In this document: positions 8,671 through 16,747 of the stretch, one piece after another
Position numbering within the stretch: position 1 is the stretch's first letter
Layout: every line of letters begins with the position of its first letter
NCBI GenBank assembly: GCA_004000515.1
Contig: CP034537.1
Coordinates: forward strand, 6,276,001 to 6,340,000
Source: Pseudomonas poae
GTDB lineage: Bacteria; Pseudomonadota; Gammaproteobacteria; Pseudomonadales; Pseudomonadaceae
Direction of reading: 5' to 3'
DNA length: 64,000 bases
Position numbers and translations under genes: made by a program
Notes under the pieces: generated by a model
Database searches by the model: none
Seen by the model: the letters and a program-made list of their open reading frames with translations, nothing else
What the model was told of the DNA's origin: nothing

Positions 8671-8723
8671 CCTGCCACACGCAGGATTTCCCAGTCCTTC
8701 GCCTGCAAGCCCAAGGACTGGGA
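8671..8723. other. Two adjacent perfect hairpins, possible structured RNA
   Basis: CCTGC (8671-8675) pairs with GCAGG (8681-8685), then TCCCAGTCCTT (8689-8699) pairs with AAGGACTGGGA (8713-8723) across a 13-base loop. No T run follows, so this is not a standard terminator. It lies in the 220-bp gap between the mnt-like gene and the next plus-strand ORF. Could be a small RNA, a leader structure or a protein-binding inverted repeat. Confidence 0.45.
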
Positions 8724-8812
8724 TTGCGCCAATATCGGCGCGTTTATGACCTGGAGGTCAATGTGAGCAGCGAAAAGACATATCTCCATATGATCGGCAC
8801 GACGCTATAGTT

Positions 8813-9028
8813 TTGGGGTTGACCAGGGTTGTTAAGACCCTAGCTGCAGCCGTCTACGCATCCAGCGAACATCGAGATGCAATCGAACAAGAGTTCCGTG
8901 ATGCAATTGCAGAGGAAAATCCACAGGCCGTACCGCCATCCACGCTGAACCTCTATCGGGCGCCTATCGCTGGTGTTTTAGCCGCGATAGAAGACCTGAA
9001 GAAAGTCCTCCCGAAAGAGCCTGAATAA
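8813..9028 (+). CDS. Hypothetical protein, 5' end uncertain
   Basis: Open frame of 71 codons from TTG 8813, ending KKVLPKEPE; helical, no recognised domain. A much better start signal lies upstream: GGAGG then GTG at 8763, opening a frame that stops at TAG after 15 codons. A one-base indel between 8795 and 8815 would join the two, giving a protein of about 88 residues. It is the only other plus-strand gene in the island with the mnt-like gene. Confidence 0.5.
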   Translation: MGLTRVVKTLAAAVYASSEHRDAIEQEFRDAIAEENPQAVPPSTLNLYRAPIAGVLAAIEDLKKVLPKEPE

Positions 9029-9199
9029 GAGATTGCTCACCATCGCCGTCGGGGGTATAGATCTGTGCGGCGGGGGCGGTGATGGATGTTTTCCATCGTG
9101 ACTCGCCTCGCGAATGCCCGCGCCTTTTATAGAAGCGAACTTTTGTAGTCTGTTATGCATGATCATGCCCTCCCCAGGTGTTCCGCGTCATGTTGGTCG

Positions 9200-9226
9200 T
9201 TTTGCGTCTTTGTGCCTGAGGATCAG
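9200..9226. repeat. 27-bp imperfect repeat, copy B (end of gpT frame)
   Basis: Copy of 151-177 (25/27 identical). It covers the stop codon of the gpT frame (9223-9225) and lies at the right boundary of the accessory island. Confidence 0.6.
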
Positions 9227-9560
9227 GCTCCCCTCGCACTTTCTCTCTGTTCCGCCATCACCTGCAGGGCTTCAGCCTCCATATGCCGGAAGTCGCTGAA
9301 AATGGTTTTGCGCTGACTGATCGACACACCGCACATCCGAATCACGCCCGGGAGAACGCTGTAATCCATGCCTGTCGCGCCGCACGCGCCTGTACGCCAC
9401 TGGGTACTCATGGCCTCGAAGACTTTGAAGGCGTCCCAGTTGTCAGGCCAGATGCCGACTTCCTTGTCGGGAATATCCTGGCGCGACAAGCCGAAAGCCA
9501 TCAGATCTGCGTCTGACGGCCCCGGTTCATACAGGGCGCGGGAGGCGCTTAGGAGTTTCC
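9223..9560 (-). CDS. Tail assembly chaperone gpT-like extension, made by -1 frameshift
   Basis: Frame open from the slippery site (9555-9561) to TGA at 9223, about 110 codons, homologous in layout to DUF1799/gpT partners of gpG (GLSRQDIPDKEVGIWPDNWD, RKTIFSDFRHMEAEA). There is no good ribosome site for its first ATG (9501). The gpG-gpT fusion would be about 235 residues. In lambda the GT fusion is a minor product needed to load the tape measure. Confidence 0.85.
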
Positions 9561-9929
9561 CAGGCGGGCTTCACTGAAGGCTTCTGCGTAAGCATTCAGC
9601 ACAGCCTTGGGGGCTGAGTTGATCGAATTGACGAGGATGCGTACGTTTTCAGGCGTGAACTTTTCTTCGATATCCCAGCCGACGACCACATCGAGCAGTT
9701 GATCGGCTTGCAGAGCGATCTGCGCGGCGGTGAAGGCTTTCAGGTCCATGTCGCCGACCTGCTTGCCCAACTCGTCGTGCCTCTCGTTCCAGCCGGTGTA
9801 CAGCTCGGCAAGTGCGGTGCGGTCCAGGTACTTGAACTCGAACTCCACCTTCTCGGCGTTGTAGCCTGCCCGCTGGATCAACACCGTCGCCTTGAACGTC
9901 GGTTTTTGGATCAGCTTGAACTTGGCCAT
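9549..9929 (-). CDS. Tail assembly chaperone gpG-like
   Basis: 126 residues, between tail tube and tape measure, ending SEARLGNS. Typical alpha-helical gpG sequence with a basic N-terminus (AKFKLIQKPTFKATVLIQRAG). It binds the tape measure protein before tail-tube polymerisation. The last codons contain G GGA AAC, a -1 slippery heptamer in the correct phase, two codons before the stop. Confidence 0.88.
   Translation of the reverse strand: MAKFKLIQKPTFKATVLIQRAGYNAEKVEFEFKYLDRTALAELYTGWNERHDELGKQVGDMDLKAFTAAQIALQADQLLDVVVGWDIEEKFTPENVRILVNSINSAPKAVLNAYAEAFSEARLGNS
9555..9561 (-). promoter_or_regulatory. -1 ribosomal frameshift slippery site GGGAAAC
   Basis: On the minus strand the sequence reads ctG GGA AAC tcc taa: a X XXY YYZ heptamer in the gpG frame. 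Slipping back one base gives GGG AAA CTC and continues in the gpT frame without a stop for 110 codons. Lambda uses GGGAAAG at the same place. Confidence 0.88.
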
Positions 9930-9932
9930 GGC

Positions 9933-10588
9933 TTACACCGTGGCCGCGTAGCGAGCCGGACGGCCAGTCAGCGCCAGGCTGATAACGCGGGTCATCAGGT
10001 TATTGCGGGACATGGCCGGGGTCGACGTGATGGACACATAACCGTTGTAGATGATGCTGCTGCCGCCCGGCAGATTGAGGCGCAACAGACGCGCTTGCTT
10101 ATCGTCGTCGGCAGCTTCACAGACGGCTACATAGGGCTTGGACGGGTCATCAGCGACGGTGAAGGTCAGCGTGATCGGGTTCTTGGTGGTCGGCATCTGG
10201 CGGTCGTCATCGTCTGCGAGGAAACCGAAGGTCAGGAACTGCTGCTCACCACCGGTCGAGTTTAGCTCGGTGATTTGCGAGATCTCGGTGAAGCCAGTCA
10301 CCTCGCGGACCGAGCCGATGCCAGAACCCGCAGGATACTGCTGCACGTTGGTGGTATTCACGCCATCCAGGGCGAATGTGCCGCTGGCAATCTCGCCAAC
10401 GCGCAGGCCGCGGCCTTCAAGGCGGGTCCAGCCAGAGCTGATAGCGATCACATCGCCCTCAGCCAGACCATGCGCAGCCGCAGTAGCTACGGCCGGATTG
10501 GCATTGGTCAATGCGGTAAAGGGATTGCATCGCCGTAAGTGGCTGCAATCTCAAGGGTGGCGCCGTTGGGCATTTGGATGCCGGCCAT
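9933..10588 (-). CDS. Major tail tube protein, gpV-like (frameshifted)
   Basis: ATG 10588 follows GAGGAA at 6 bases and opens MAGIQMPNGATLEIAATYGD, then meets a stop after 26 codons; the rest (TALTNANPAVATAAAHGL...) is in the next frame. One extra base at the GGG run 10521-10523 (CCC on the coding strand) restores 218 residues. The body resembles lambda-family tail tube proteins (TGFTEISQITEL, PITLTFTVADDPSKPYVAV). An actual frameshift here would abolish tail formation, so a sequence error is likelier in a prophage with otherwise well-kept genes. Confidence 0.82.
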
Positions 10589-10613
10589 GGGTGTTTCCTC
10601 TTTTCAGAATGAC

Positions 10614-10635
10614 AAAACCCGCACTGAGGCGGGTT
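10614..10635 (-). terminator. Intrinsic terminator, minus strand
   Basis: AACCCGC/GCGGGTT hairpin on the minus strand followed by TTTTG; located between gpU-like and tail tube genes. Confidence 0.6.
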
Positions 10636-10657
10636 CAGGGTTTGCCCTGCGGGCGGA

Positions 10658-11077
10658 TTAGAACGTGTCGGCTCGATACTGAAACGACAGAGGCAAGGTA
10701 CTCGTAGTCTCGCCCTGGATGTATGCGGCCGCGGCCATGGGCGAGCGGACGTAAACCGTGAAGTCCTCTTTCGTCAGCGGCAGGTTGTTCGGGTACAGCT
10801 GTGCGATCTCTTCGGCAATCGCGCTGGCGGTGCCGGTGCCAGAACCTGACGCTGTGAACACGTTGACCTGAAATACGCCCCGATAGGAGACGTGTTTGCC
10901 GGCCAAGTCCTCGCTGTCGGTATTACCGGGCATCAGGTACGCCCTCAGGTAGGTAGCCCCGCCGGCAGGCGGCGTGAATGTCACGCCTTCATACGCGATC
11001 ACCAGCTTTGGCGTACGTGCGTCAGCCCATGCCTTCAGGCGTGCCTCGAACAGACTTCGGATAATCCGGTCGCTCAT
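10658..11077 (-). CDS. Tail terminator protein, gpU-like
   Basis: 139 residues directly upstream of the tail tube gene. Features of the DUF4128/gpU-type family are RIIRSLFEARLKAWADAR at the N-terminus, GVFQVNVFTASGSGTG in the middle and the C-terminal LPLSFQYRADTF. The protein caps the tail tube to stop polymerisation. Its start overlaps the previous stop by ATGA. Confidence 0.8.
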   Translation of the reverse strand: MSDRIIRSLFEARLKAWADARTPKLVIAYEGVTFTPPAGGATYLRAYLMPGNTDSEDLAGKHVSYRGVFQVNVFTASGSGTGTASAIAEEIAQLYPNNLPLTKEDFTVYVRSPMAAAAYIQGETTSTLPLSFQYRADTF

Positions 11078-11709
11078 TGTGAAAGCTCCGAGACGGCTTT
11101 ATTTATGAACATCTGAAACTCCGTCACGGTGATCTGCACCATTCCGGCTGGGGCCTGGTTGGACCAGCCTTCGTACTCAAGCCGTGGGCCGTATGGGAGA
11201 TTGTTCATGATCCAGATTTTCCCGACGCCGATCTGGTAATGCTCAAGAACGCCCTTGCCAATGGCTTTGGCGGCAGAGCCGGTTGGGTCGACAAGGTCCA
11301 GCATGCCGGTGGCGCCGACCTCAAACGAAACCTGCCAGTTACCCCGGAACCTTCCGCCGACATAACCCTTGCCGGCGACCAAGCCGTTCACGTTGAAGTT
11401 CTGGTCTCGCTCGGTTTTTGTCAGGGGCTTAGCGTACTTCACGCTGCGCTTGAGCTTGCCGGACTTGGTGAAGTTGCTGTCAGTCAGGTTGATGACCGTA
11501 TTGCGCACCGCCACCTTGAAGTCATAGTCGTCCGCCGCACGTGTATTGGCTGCGCGATGCTCTATGTTCGCAGCCCATAACTCAGGGTTGCCCACCGGAG
11601 AGCGATCGACGACCGAACTCAGCAGATCAATCGAAACCTTTTTAACGATTTCCTCGATGTTCCCCTTGGTCTTTTCGGCGAACTCCCTGATGTCCAGGCT
11701 AAAGCTCAT
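11074..11709 (-). CDS. Minor tail / head-tail joining protein (gpZ or HK97 gp10-like)
   Basis: 211 residues from ATG 11709 (MSFSLDIREFAEKTKGN); the longer reading upstream lacks a start signal. N-terminal helix EEIVKKVSIDLLSSVVDRSPVG is typical of gp10/gpZ proteins (residues VDRSPV). C-terminal half is beta-rich with NNLPYGPRLEYEGWS. Located between connector and tail terminator, the standard place. Start overlaps the preceding stop. Confidence 0.78.
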   Translation of the reverse strand: MSFSLDIREFAEKTKGNIEEIVKKVSIDLLSSVVDRSPVGNPELWAANIEHRAANTRAADDYDFKVAVRNTVINLTDSNFTKSGKLKRSVKYAKPLTKTERDQNFNVNGLVAGKGYVGGRFRGNWQVSFEVGATGMLDLVDPTGSAAKAIGKGVLEHYQIGVGKIWIMNNLPYGPRLEYEGWSNQAPAGMVQITVTEFQMFINKAVSELSQ

Positions 11710-12095
11710 TTTCTGGCCTGCACACTGAAGCCGACGGCAATGCCGGCGTAGTCCCAAGGATCGACGTGCTGGACCGTGTAGGTGTCACCATCGAAGGCGA
11801 TCTTGTCCAGCGTCACCGGTTGGGGCGTGTCTGCGCCATCCAGCAGCACTGGAGAGATGAGGATCTTGACGTCCCCCTGCTTTATCAGCGAACCGTCGAT
11901 ATCTTGCTGGCGATAGTTTTGGCGAAGCCCTGAGCCGTCGAATTGCTCCATGGTGACAGGACTGCCTCCAATCTCAGGGTTGTAATCACCGGTAGTGACC
12001 CGAACTAGGGATAGCTCCAACCCCTTGCCGCCTCTCGATCGCGGCGCCAGCATCCGTGCAGCGCTCGCCTTTGCACGATCATAGATATCTGTCAT
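11706..12095 (-). CDS. Head-tail connector / hypothetical structural protein
   Basis: 129 residues, MTDIYDRAKASAARMLAPR. By position it fills the head-closure slot (gpFII or gp16-like) between the connector and gpZ-like genes. Beta-rich with DPWDYAGIAVGFSVQARK at the C-terminus. No residue-level motif I can name, so function is from gene order. Confidence 0.65.
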   Translation of the reverse strand: MTDIYDRAKASAARMLAPRSRGGKGLELSLVRVTTGDYNPEIGGSPVTMEQFDGSGLRQNYRQQDIDGSLIKQGDVKILISPVLLDGADTPQPVTLDKIAFDGDTYTVQHVDPWDYAGIAVGFSVQARK

Positions 12096-12589
12096 CAGCT
12101 TCGTACCAGGTTGACCTGACTTGAGGATTCCAGCAGGCCGGAGAACTGGGCATACGACTGCCGAGTTGCTGCCGGCTTGCTCACCGACTTGGTGGCAACT
12201 GCAAACGTGGTGCTGATCGGCCCAACCGTTTCGGAAACGACTGCTCCCGTTTTGGTTTCCGGCGCGATCAGGTCATCGGCATGGATCTCGGCGGCCAGGG
12301 CCATCTGGCCGGCCTTGACCTGTGGCGGGATTTCGTCGATCCGCAGCACCCAGCCCTGACGCTTGACCTCGGCCCGGGGCCAGGCCAGCGCCTGATCACG
12401 GTTCACAGCCCTGCCCTTCCATGGCATCGCGTCCATTTGCAAGGCGGCACGCCGCAGGAGAGCCTCTTGCGAAAGGGTATCGGCCGGAATAACCCGGTCA
12501 AAGTTCGCCGCATACGTGACCAGCTCAGTTACCGTAGCAAAACTCTCGGCGCCCGGAACGATCAAACCGGTTTCAATTATCAGTGCCAT
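12095..12589 (-). CDS. Head-tail connector-like protein (often annotated DnaT-like)
   Basis: 164 residues: MALIIETGLIVPGAESFATV, then helices (EALLRRAALQMDAMPWKGR, AWPRAEVKRQG). This family of siphovirus proteins is commonly labelled putative DnaT-like ssDNA-binding protein, but its place after the coat gene indicates an adaptor of the head-tail interface (gp6-like). Confidence 0.65.
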   Translation of the reverse strand: MALIIETGLIVPGAESFATVTELVTYAANFDRVIPADTLSQEALLRRAALQMDAMPWKGRAVNRDQALAWPRAEVKRQGWVLRIDEIPPQVKAGQMALAAEIHADDLIAPETKTGAVVSETVGPISTTFAVATKSVSKPAATRQSYAQFSGLLESSSQVNLVRS

Positions 12590-12619
12590 AGATGCCTCAA
12601 GCTAACCGAGTCTTTTTGA

Positions 12620-14218
12620 TTACAGGCTATCCACGACTGGCGCGATAATTCCCGCAACGATGGCGTACCCGGCGTTGGTCAAATGGATTTGGTCGGCAGC
12701 GAAGTAGCTCAGGTTTGTTGGATCTTTCAAGCGACTATCAGATGCCACGTCGGCAATCCCGTCGGCAAAGCTCGCGTAGTTTTCGCGGATCAGGCCGTTG
12801 ACAGCCAAATAGTCGACTCCAAACCCCGCGTAGCTGCCAAGGCGAGGCAAGCAAGTAGCAACCACCACCTTGTAGCCGCGCGCCTGTCGCGCCTTGCAGT
12901 AGGCGACGATCTTGTCATAGGCCGCTGCGCTGCTGGAGCTTGTCGCTAGTGTATTGGTTACTTCCCACACCACGCAGATATTCTTGGGCGACGCCGCTGG
13001 AAGCCAAAACAGGTCACCAAAGGCTGGCGTCCCGGAGAGCATCTGATCGGTGGTTCGGCCTGGGAATGCATCCGTGCGGACGTCGTAGTTATTAGCGCCC
13101 AGCAGGTTCCACAGCACGCTGGGGTAGTTGGTTCCTGTCACCGATGTGGCCTGAGTAGGACCACCAGTGCTGTTCGTGCCAGATGTGAGGCTGTTGCCGG
13201 CACACAGCACAAACTTCTTAGAGTGGAAGCCCCACTTGGCCGCCAGATAGTCATAAACCATCCGGTATTGCTCGTTGGTTAGTGCGGTATTCCAGATCAA
13301 GATTTCGCTGATGCTGCCCGGCCACGCGAAACCGCCGGCTGCGATATCGCCAATGGTCAAAACGCCGGTCAAGCCAAGCGTGCCAGTCGCGGTGATGACG
13401 TTGTTATTGGCAGAAGCGCCGCCTGGCGCAGCACTGACCGAATTGAAATACCGGTCATATTCGTAGGTGAACGATGTCGCGCGATAGACCAGGGCATCGA
13501 TCCCGCTCGTATTGATGTAAGGGGTAATCGACGGCGCCGGAGAAACACCAGCAAGCGAAAAGCTGCTGCTTTTGGCTGCGTCATTACGCTGCAAGTACAG
13601 GCGGTTCGAGGCAGAGCCAAGGACGACCTTGTTGGCCGCCCCACCACTCGCCGCGCTCACGATGAAAATCGTCATCCCGGTGTCGTACGTGCTATCCAGA
13701 AACGACGGGGTGACAAACTTGCTGTTGCCGTTGAAGTTGATCGTTGGTCGGCCATTCATGCCGGCAGGGCTATAAGTCGGAAAGGTTCCGCTAGCCGTAC
13801 CGGAGTTGCTGTTGCCGCTCCGATCAGGCCAGATTCCGATCTGATCGCCACTGTTGGCGACCTTTGCGGCATAGCTGGCGGTGTACATGGGCTGAGATGC
13901 GTCGAGCCACATCTTCAGGCCTGGAATCTGGTCGGGCGTATTACCGTGATTGCTAGAGATGCTAGGCTTGACGATCTGCTGGGAGGACAACTCTTTGCGC
14001 TGGCGGACCGATAAAGTGCCATCAATGCATGTGACCCGATAGGACATATCGAATAGGTATGGCCCAAGTACAAGCTCGCCTCCAGTGACGACCTGCTCAA
14101 CAACTGCCCCCTCAAACATGCGCTCAACCAATGAGCGACCGCCGGCCGCTGTAATAGTCACAACACAGCCAGCAGCAATGATGTTAGTGAGACTGGTACC
14201 TGCGGCTACTAAGTCCAT
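12620..14218 (-). CDS. Virion-associated protein with lectin-like and SGNH-hydrolase domains
   Basis: 532 residues from ATG 14218 (AGAGGT six bases before). N-terminal about 90 residues: small unknown beta domain. Residues about 100-320: concanavalin/LamG-like region (GLKMWLDASQPMYTASYAAK, IGIWPDRSGNSN, ISEILIWNTALTNEQYRMVYDYLAAKWG). Residues about 325-530: SGNH/GDSL hydrolase with block I AGNSLTSGTN, block II FPGRTTDQML, an EVTN turn in the place of GxND, and block V DQIHLTNAGY. Likely an esterase acting on surface polysaccharide. It sits between the coat protein and connector genes, an odd site for such an enzyme. Confidence 0.82.
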   Translation of the reverse strand: MDLVAAGTSLTNIIAAGCVVTITAAGGRSLVERMFEGAVVEQVVTGGELVLGPYLFDMSYRVTCIDGTLSVRQRKELSSQQIVKPSISSNHGNTPDQIPGLKMWLDASQPMYTASYAAKVANSGDQIGIWPDRSGNSNSGTASGTFPTYSPAGMNGRPTINFNGNSKFVTPSFLDSTYDTGMTIFIVSAASGGAANKVVLGSASNRLYLQRNDAAKSSSFSLAGVSPAPSITPYINTSGIDALVYRATSFTYEYDRYFNSVSAAPGGASANNNVITATGTLGLTGVLTIGDIAAGGFAWPGSISEILIWNTALTNEQYRMVYDYLAAKWGFHSKKFVLCAGNSLTSGTNSTGGPTQATSVTGTNYPSVLWNLLGANNYDVRTDAFPGRTTDQMLSGTPAFGDLFWLPAASPKNICVVWEVTNTLATSSSSAAAYDKIVAYCKARQARGYKVVVATCLPRLGSYAGFGVDYLAVNGLIRENYASFADGIADVASDSRLKDPTNLSYFAADQIHLTNAGYAIVAGIIAPVVDSL

Positions 14219-14219
14219 A

Positions 14220-14555
14220 TCAGACCTCTTTCCAGCCAAGTCGCTTGTGGTCGTCCAGGCAGGAAGGGTGAACGTGCAATTCTTCGCCGCCCTGCTCCAC
14301 CTTCACCAGTCCGGTGTAGTCCGGTTCATCGTCCTCCACGGCTGGTTTATCTTTCGGCTTCGCCGTTGCTGCTTCATCTGCAAGGCGCTGCGCCTCCACC
14401 ACAGCCAAATCAATCGCATCCTGTGCGCTTTTGCTCCAGTCGGCACGTTCCTGCTCGCCCAGGGCCTCAAAAGCTTCTGCACTCAAACCGCTGAGCTCGA
14501 TAGCCTTGGCCAGCAGCGCCTTTGCCGCCTTTTGTTCTTTCGTCAGTCCAGCCAT
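14220..14555 (-). CDS. Hypothetical head-region protein
   Basis: 111 residues from ATG 14555 (GGAG at 8 bases). Helical N-terminal half rich in Ala/Glu (GLTKEQKAAKALLAKAIELSG), acidic linker (KPAVEDDEPDYTG) and a C-terminal EELHVHPSCLDDHKRLGW segment. Located immediately downstream of the coat gene. Possibly a head completion or decoration accessory protein; no firm family. Confidence 0.7.
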   Translation of the reverse strand: MAGLTKEQKAAKALLAKAIELSGLSAEAFEALGEQERADWSKSAQDAIDLAVVEAQRLADEAATAKPKDKPAVEDDEPDYTGLVKVEQGGEELHVHPSCLDDHKRLGWKEV

Positions 14556-14613
14556 TGTCATTTCTCCAGAAACAACGCAGGGGCCGAAGCCCCCGGTTGT
14601 CGTTGTGGTTGAG

Positions 14614-15762
14614 TTAGCCGAGCAGCAGGCTGATGTGCTCATCTTTGATGGCGCGGCAGCCCCAGGCCAGACGGACGTGGTAGGCCGTTTGCAGGAACTG
14701 ACGGTAGACCGCGATCTCGAAAGACAGGCCGGTCAGTGGATCGGTGATGGTAATCACGTCATCCGCCGAGTCGCCGCCTTCTGGCATCGCCGGGGCGCGG
14801 GTAGCCAGTACGATCGCCGATCGGGCAAACGCCACGTTCGCGGTGTACGAGTTACCCAAGGTCAGGGCGTTGCCGGTTGGGATGACGATCTGCGAGCCGG
14901 GCTTGTTCAAGGCGATGGTGCCTGGGGCCGCAACACCGGCACCGATGACGTACTTGTTGTCGCCGTCAGCCGCGAAGGTTGCGATATCGCCAGCCAGCAA
15001 AGTGCCGGTACCGGTTGCCAGTGCGATGTTGGTCGCACCGATAGCGGTAGAGCCGGTGGTGACGTACGCAGCGCCGGTACCCTTGACGTGTCGGCCTACC
15101 TGGTGGGAGTGACGGATCGCCATGTTCATGATGCGGTCGGTCATGCCATTGCGCAGCATGTCGCTGGAGCCCGCTTCGTTCACCTTAAACAGGCCAGATT
15201 GCTTGCCGCGCATGTTGCCGATGGCAGAGTGGCCCAGGACCAGCTGCAGGTCGTTGGTGGGTGCGCCGTTCTGCTCCAGTACGCCCAGTACGCCGGCGAA
15301 GTCGGACAGATCTGCCGCGGTGCCGAACGGCGTGGTCCCCGCAGTGCCGAACGCACGGGAGGCGTTACGATAGGCCTCGAGCCACAGATCCTTCTCGATC
15401 TCGTTCACTAGCGTGCGCATCGCTTGATAGAAGCGATCAGCCTGGATGGACGAGAAAGTGCCAGCGTTTTGCAGACCTTTGGTCTGTTCACCATTCCAGC
15501 GAACCGGAACGTGCTTGCTCTTAGTGATGGCCACGGCCACGTTGTCGACAGCGGTATCGCCAGTATCAGGCGCGGTTACGCCAGGGATGTTGTCTGCGGC
15601 AGCTTCTGCGCTGGTGATCGGGACCAGTACGTCCTGACCGATAGCGGCCCGTTCAACGGACGAGTCGCGGGATACCGCAGGAATGAAGCCAGTCAGCTCT
15701 CGCGAGATAACATCCAGCGCTTCGTACAGGTCCGGCACCAGGCCGTTAAGGGTGTTCGCCAT
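14614..15762 (-). CDS. Major capsid protein (P22 coat-type)
   Basis: 382 residues from ATG 15762 (GGAG nine bases before). Recognisable coat features: LVPDLYEALDVISRELTGF at the N-terminus, VPVRWNGEQTKGL, and an inserted Gly/Thr/Ala-rich domain at about 225-300 (HVKGTGAAYVTTGSTAIGA) like the I-domain of P22-family coat proteins, ending AWGCRAIKDEHISLLLG. Forms the icosahedral shell. Follows the scaffold gene. The P22-type label is from memory of the family; a structural match would settle it. Confidence 0.82.
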   Translation of the reverse strand: MANTLNGLVPDLYEALDVISRELTGFIPAVSRDSSVERAAIGQDVLVPITSAEAAADNIPGVTAPDTGDTAVDNVAVAITKSKHVPVRWNGEQTKGLQNAGTFSSIQADRFYQAMRTLVNEIEKDLWLEAYRNASRAFGTAGTTPFGTAADLSDFAGVLGVLEQNGAPTNDLQLVLGHSAIGNMRGKQSGLFKVNEAGSSDMLRNGMTDRIMNMAIRHSHQVGRHVKGTGAAYVTTGSTAIGATNIALATGTGTLLAGDIATFAADGDNKYVIGAGVAAPGTIALNKPGSQIVIPTGNALTLGNSYTANVAFARSAIVLATRAPAMPEGGDSADDVITITDPLTGLSFEIAVYRQFLQTAYHVRLAWGCRAIKDEHISLLLG

Positions 15763-15775
15763 TTTGGCTTTCTCC

Positions 15776-15801
15776 ACAAAAAAGCCCGCTCAGTGGCGGG
15801 C
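15776..15801 (-). terminator. Intrinsic terminator between scaffold and coat genes
   Basis: Minus-strand hairpin GCCCGC/GCGGGC followed by seven U. Placing a terminator directly before the most highly expressed structural gene implies antitermination or a second promoter. Confidence 0.7.
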
Positions 15802-15837
15802 ATTGATTACTTGCCGGGCAACACCCGGCGGCTTTGG

Positions 15838-16626
15838 TCAGTCAGTTACCAAGCCGCCATTGCGTGCGTGATCAGCCTTTGCGGCAGGATCAAGCGCATC
15901 AAATGCGGCTCGCGGAAGGGTCTTCTTGTCGCCACCCTTGCCGCCATTGTTCGGAGCGCCGCCGCCATTGGCGCCGGAGCCCTTGAGAATGTTGTCGCGG
16001 TATGGGTAGCGCTCGACCAGGGCTTCCAGCGCCTCGTCGAAGTCAGCCAGTTCGCCAGGACGAGCGCGGCTGTAGATCTTGTTGCCATCGTCGCCGTAAG
16101 CCACGACCTTGCCTTCCTCGACCTTAAATGCCTTGCCGAAGGTGTTTTGCAACATGTCGGGCGGAACTGCGATTTTGTCGGTGACAAACTTGGAGCGACC
16201 GAAGGCGCCGCCGATCTTCTCTTGGTAGAGAATGCCGGTGGTGGTGTCGCGCTCCGCTGTGACGGTTTTGATCTGCTCGGCGAGCGTGGTGACCTGGGCC
16301 TTGAACTTCTCCTCGGTGGCAGCGATAGCCGCTTGCTTGATCTCGTCCACCTTGCCGGCCTGGACGAGTTGCCCAGCGTCGAGGTTCGCGACAGTTGCCA
16401 GTGCGGCGCGTGCCTTTTCAGGGTCTTCGATGCCTTCAAATGCCTTGGCTCGAGCCTCGGCGGTTTCTTTGGCTTCGCGGTGCCCTTTGGCTTCAGCGTT
16501 CAGCGCAGTGATTTTGGATACGGCCGACGGAGCATCAAACGCTACGTCCTTTCCATCATCGTGCGTGTAGACCGGCTTGCCATCCTGCACAACCACATGG
16601 CCGTGTTCGTCGAGTTTCAGTTTCAT
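15838..16626 (-). CDS. Scaffolding protein (DUF6651-like)
   Basis: 262 residues from ATG 16626. N-terminus MKLKLDEHGHVVVQDGKPVY, then a long charged helical region (residues 40-140: EAKGHREAKETAEARAKAFE, KVDEIKQAAIAATEEKFKA) and a C-terminal Gly/Asn-rich segment (GSGANGGGAPNNGGKGGDK). This composition and the position before the coat gene match phage scaffolds that template the procapsid and then leave. Confidence 0.8.
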   Translation of the reverse strand: MKLKLDEHGHVVVQDGKPVYTHDDGKDVAFDAPSAVSKITALNAEAKGHREAKETAEARAKAFEGIEDPEKARAALATVANLDAGQLVQAGKVDEIKQAAIAATEEKFKAQVTTLAEQIKTVTAERDTTTGILYQEKIGGAFGRSKFVTDKIAVPPDMLQNTFGKAFKVEEGKVVAYGDDGNKIYSRARPGELADFDEALEALVERYPYRDNILKGSGANGGGAPNNGGKGGDKKTLPRAAFDALDPAAKADHARNGGLVTD

Positions 16627-16704
16627 CGGTTCGTCTCCGGGCATCCGCCCATCTGGTGGGCCATCCGGCCCGGTGCGGCGCTTTCCATCCGGAATCGCGC
16701 CCAT

Positions 16705-16726
16705 AAAAAAACCTCCCGGAGGAGGT
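16705..16726 (-). terminator. Intrinsic terminator, minus strand
   Basis: ACCTCC/GGAGGT stem on the minus strand followed by about seven U, between zinc-ribbon and scaffold genes. Confidence 0.65.
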
Positions 16727-16747
16727 CAGTTTGAAATCTATGCTCTG

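Noticed and set aside
9223..9501. gpT as an independent gene starting at ATG 9501
   Set aside because: No ribosome site; the slippery heptamer and open -1 frame explain it better.
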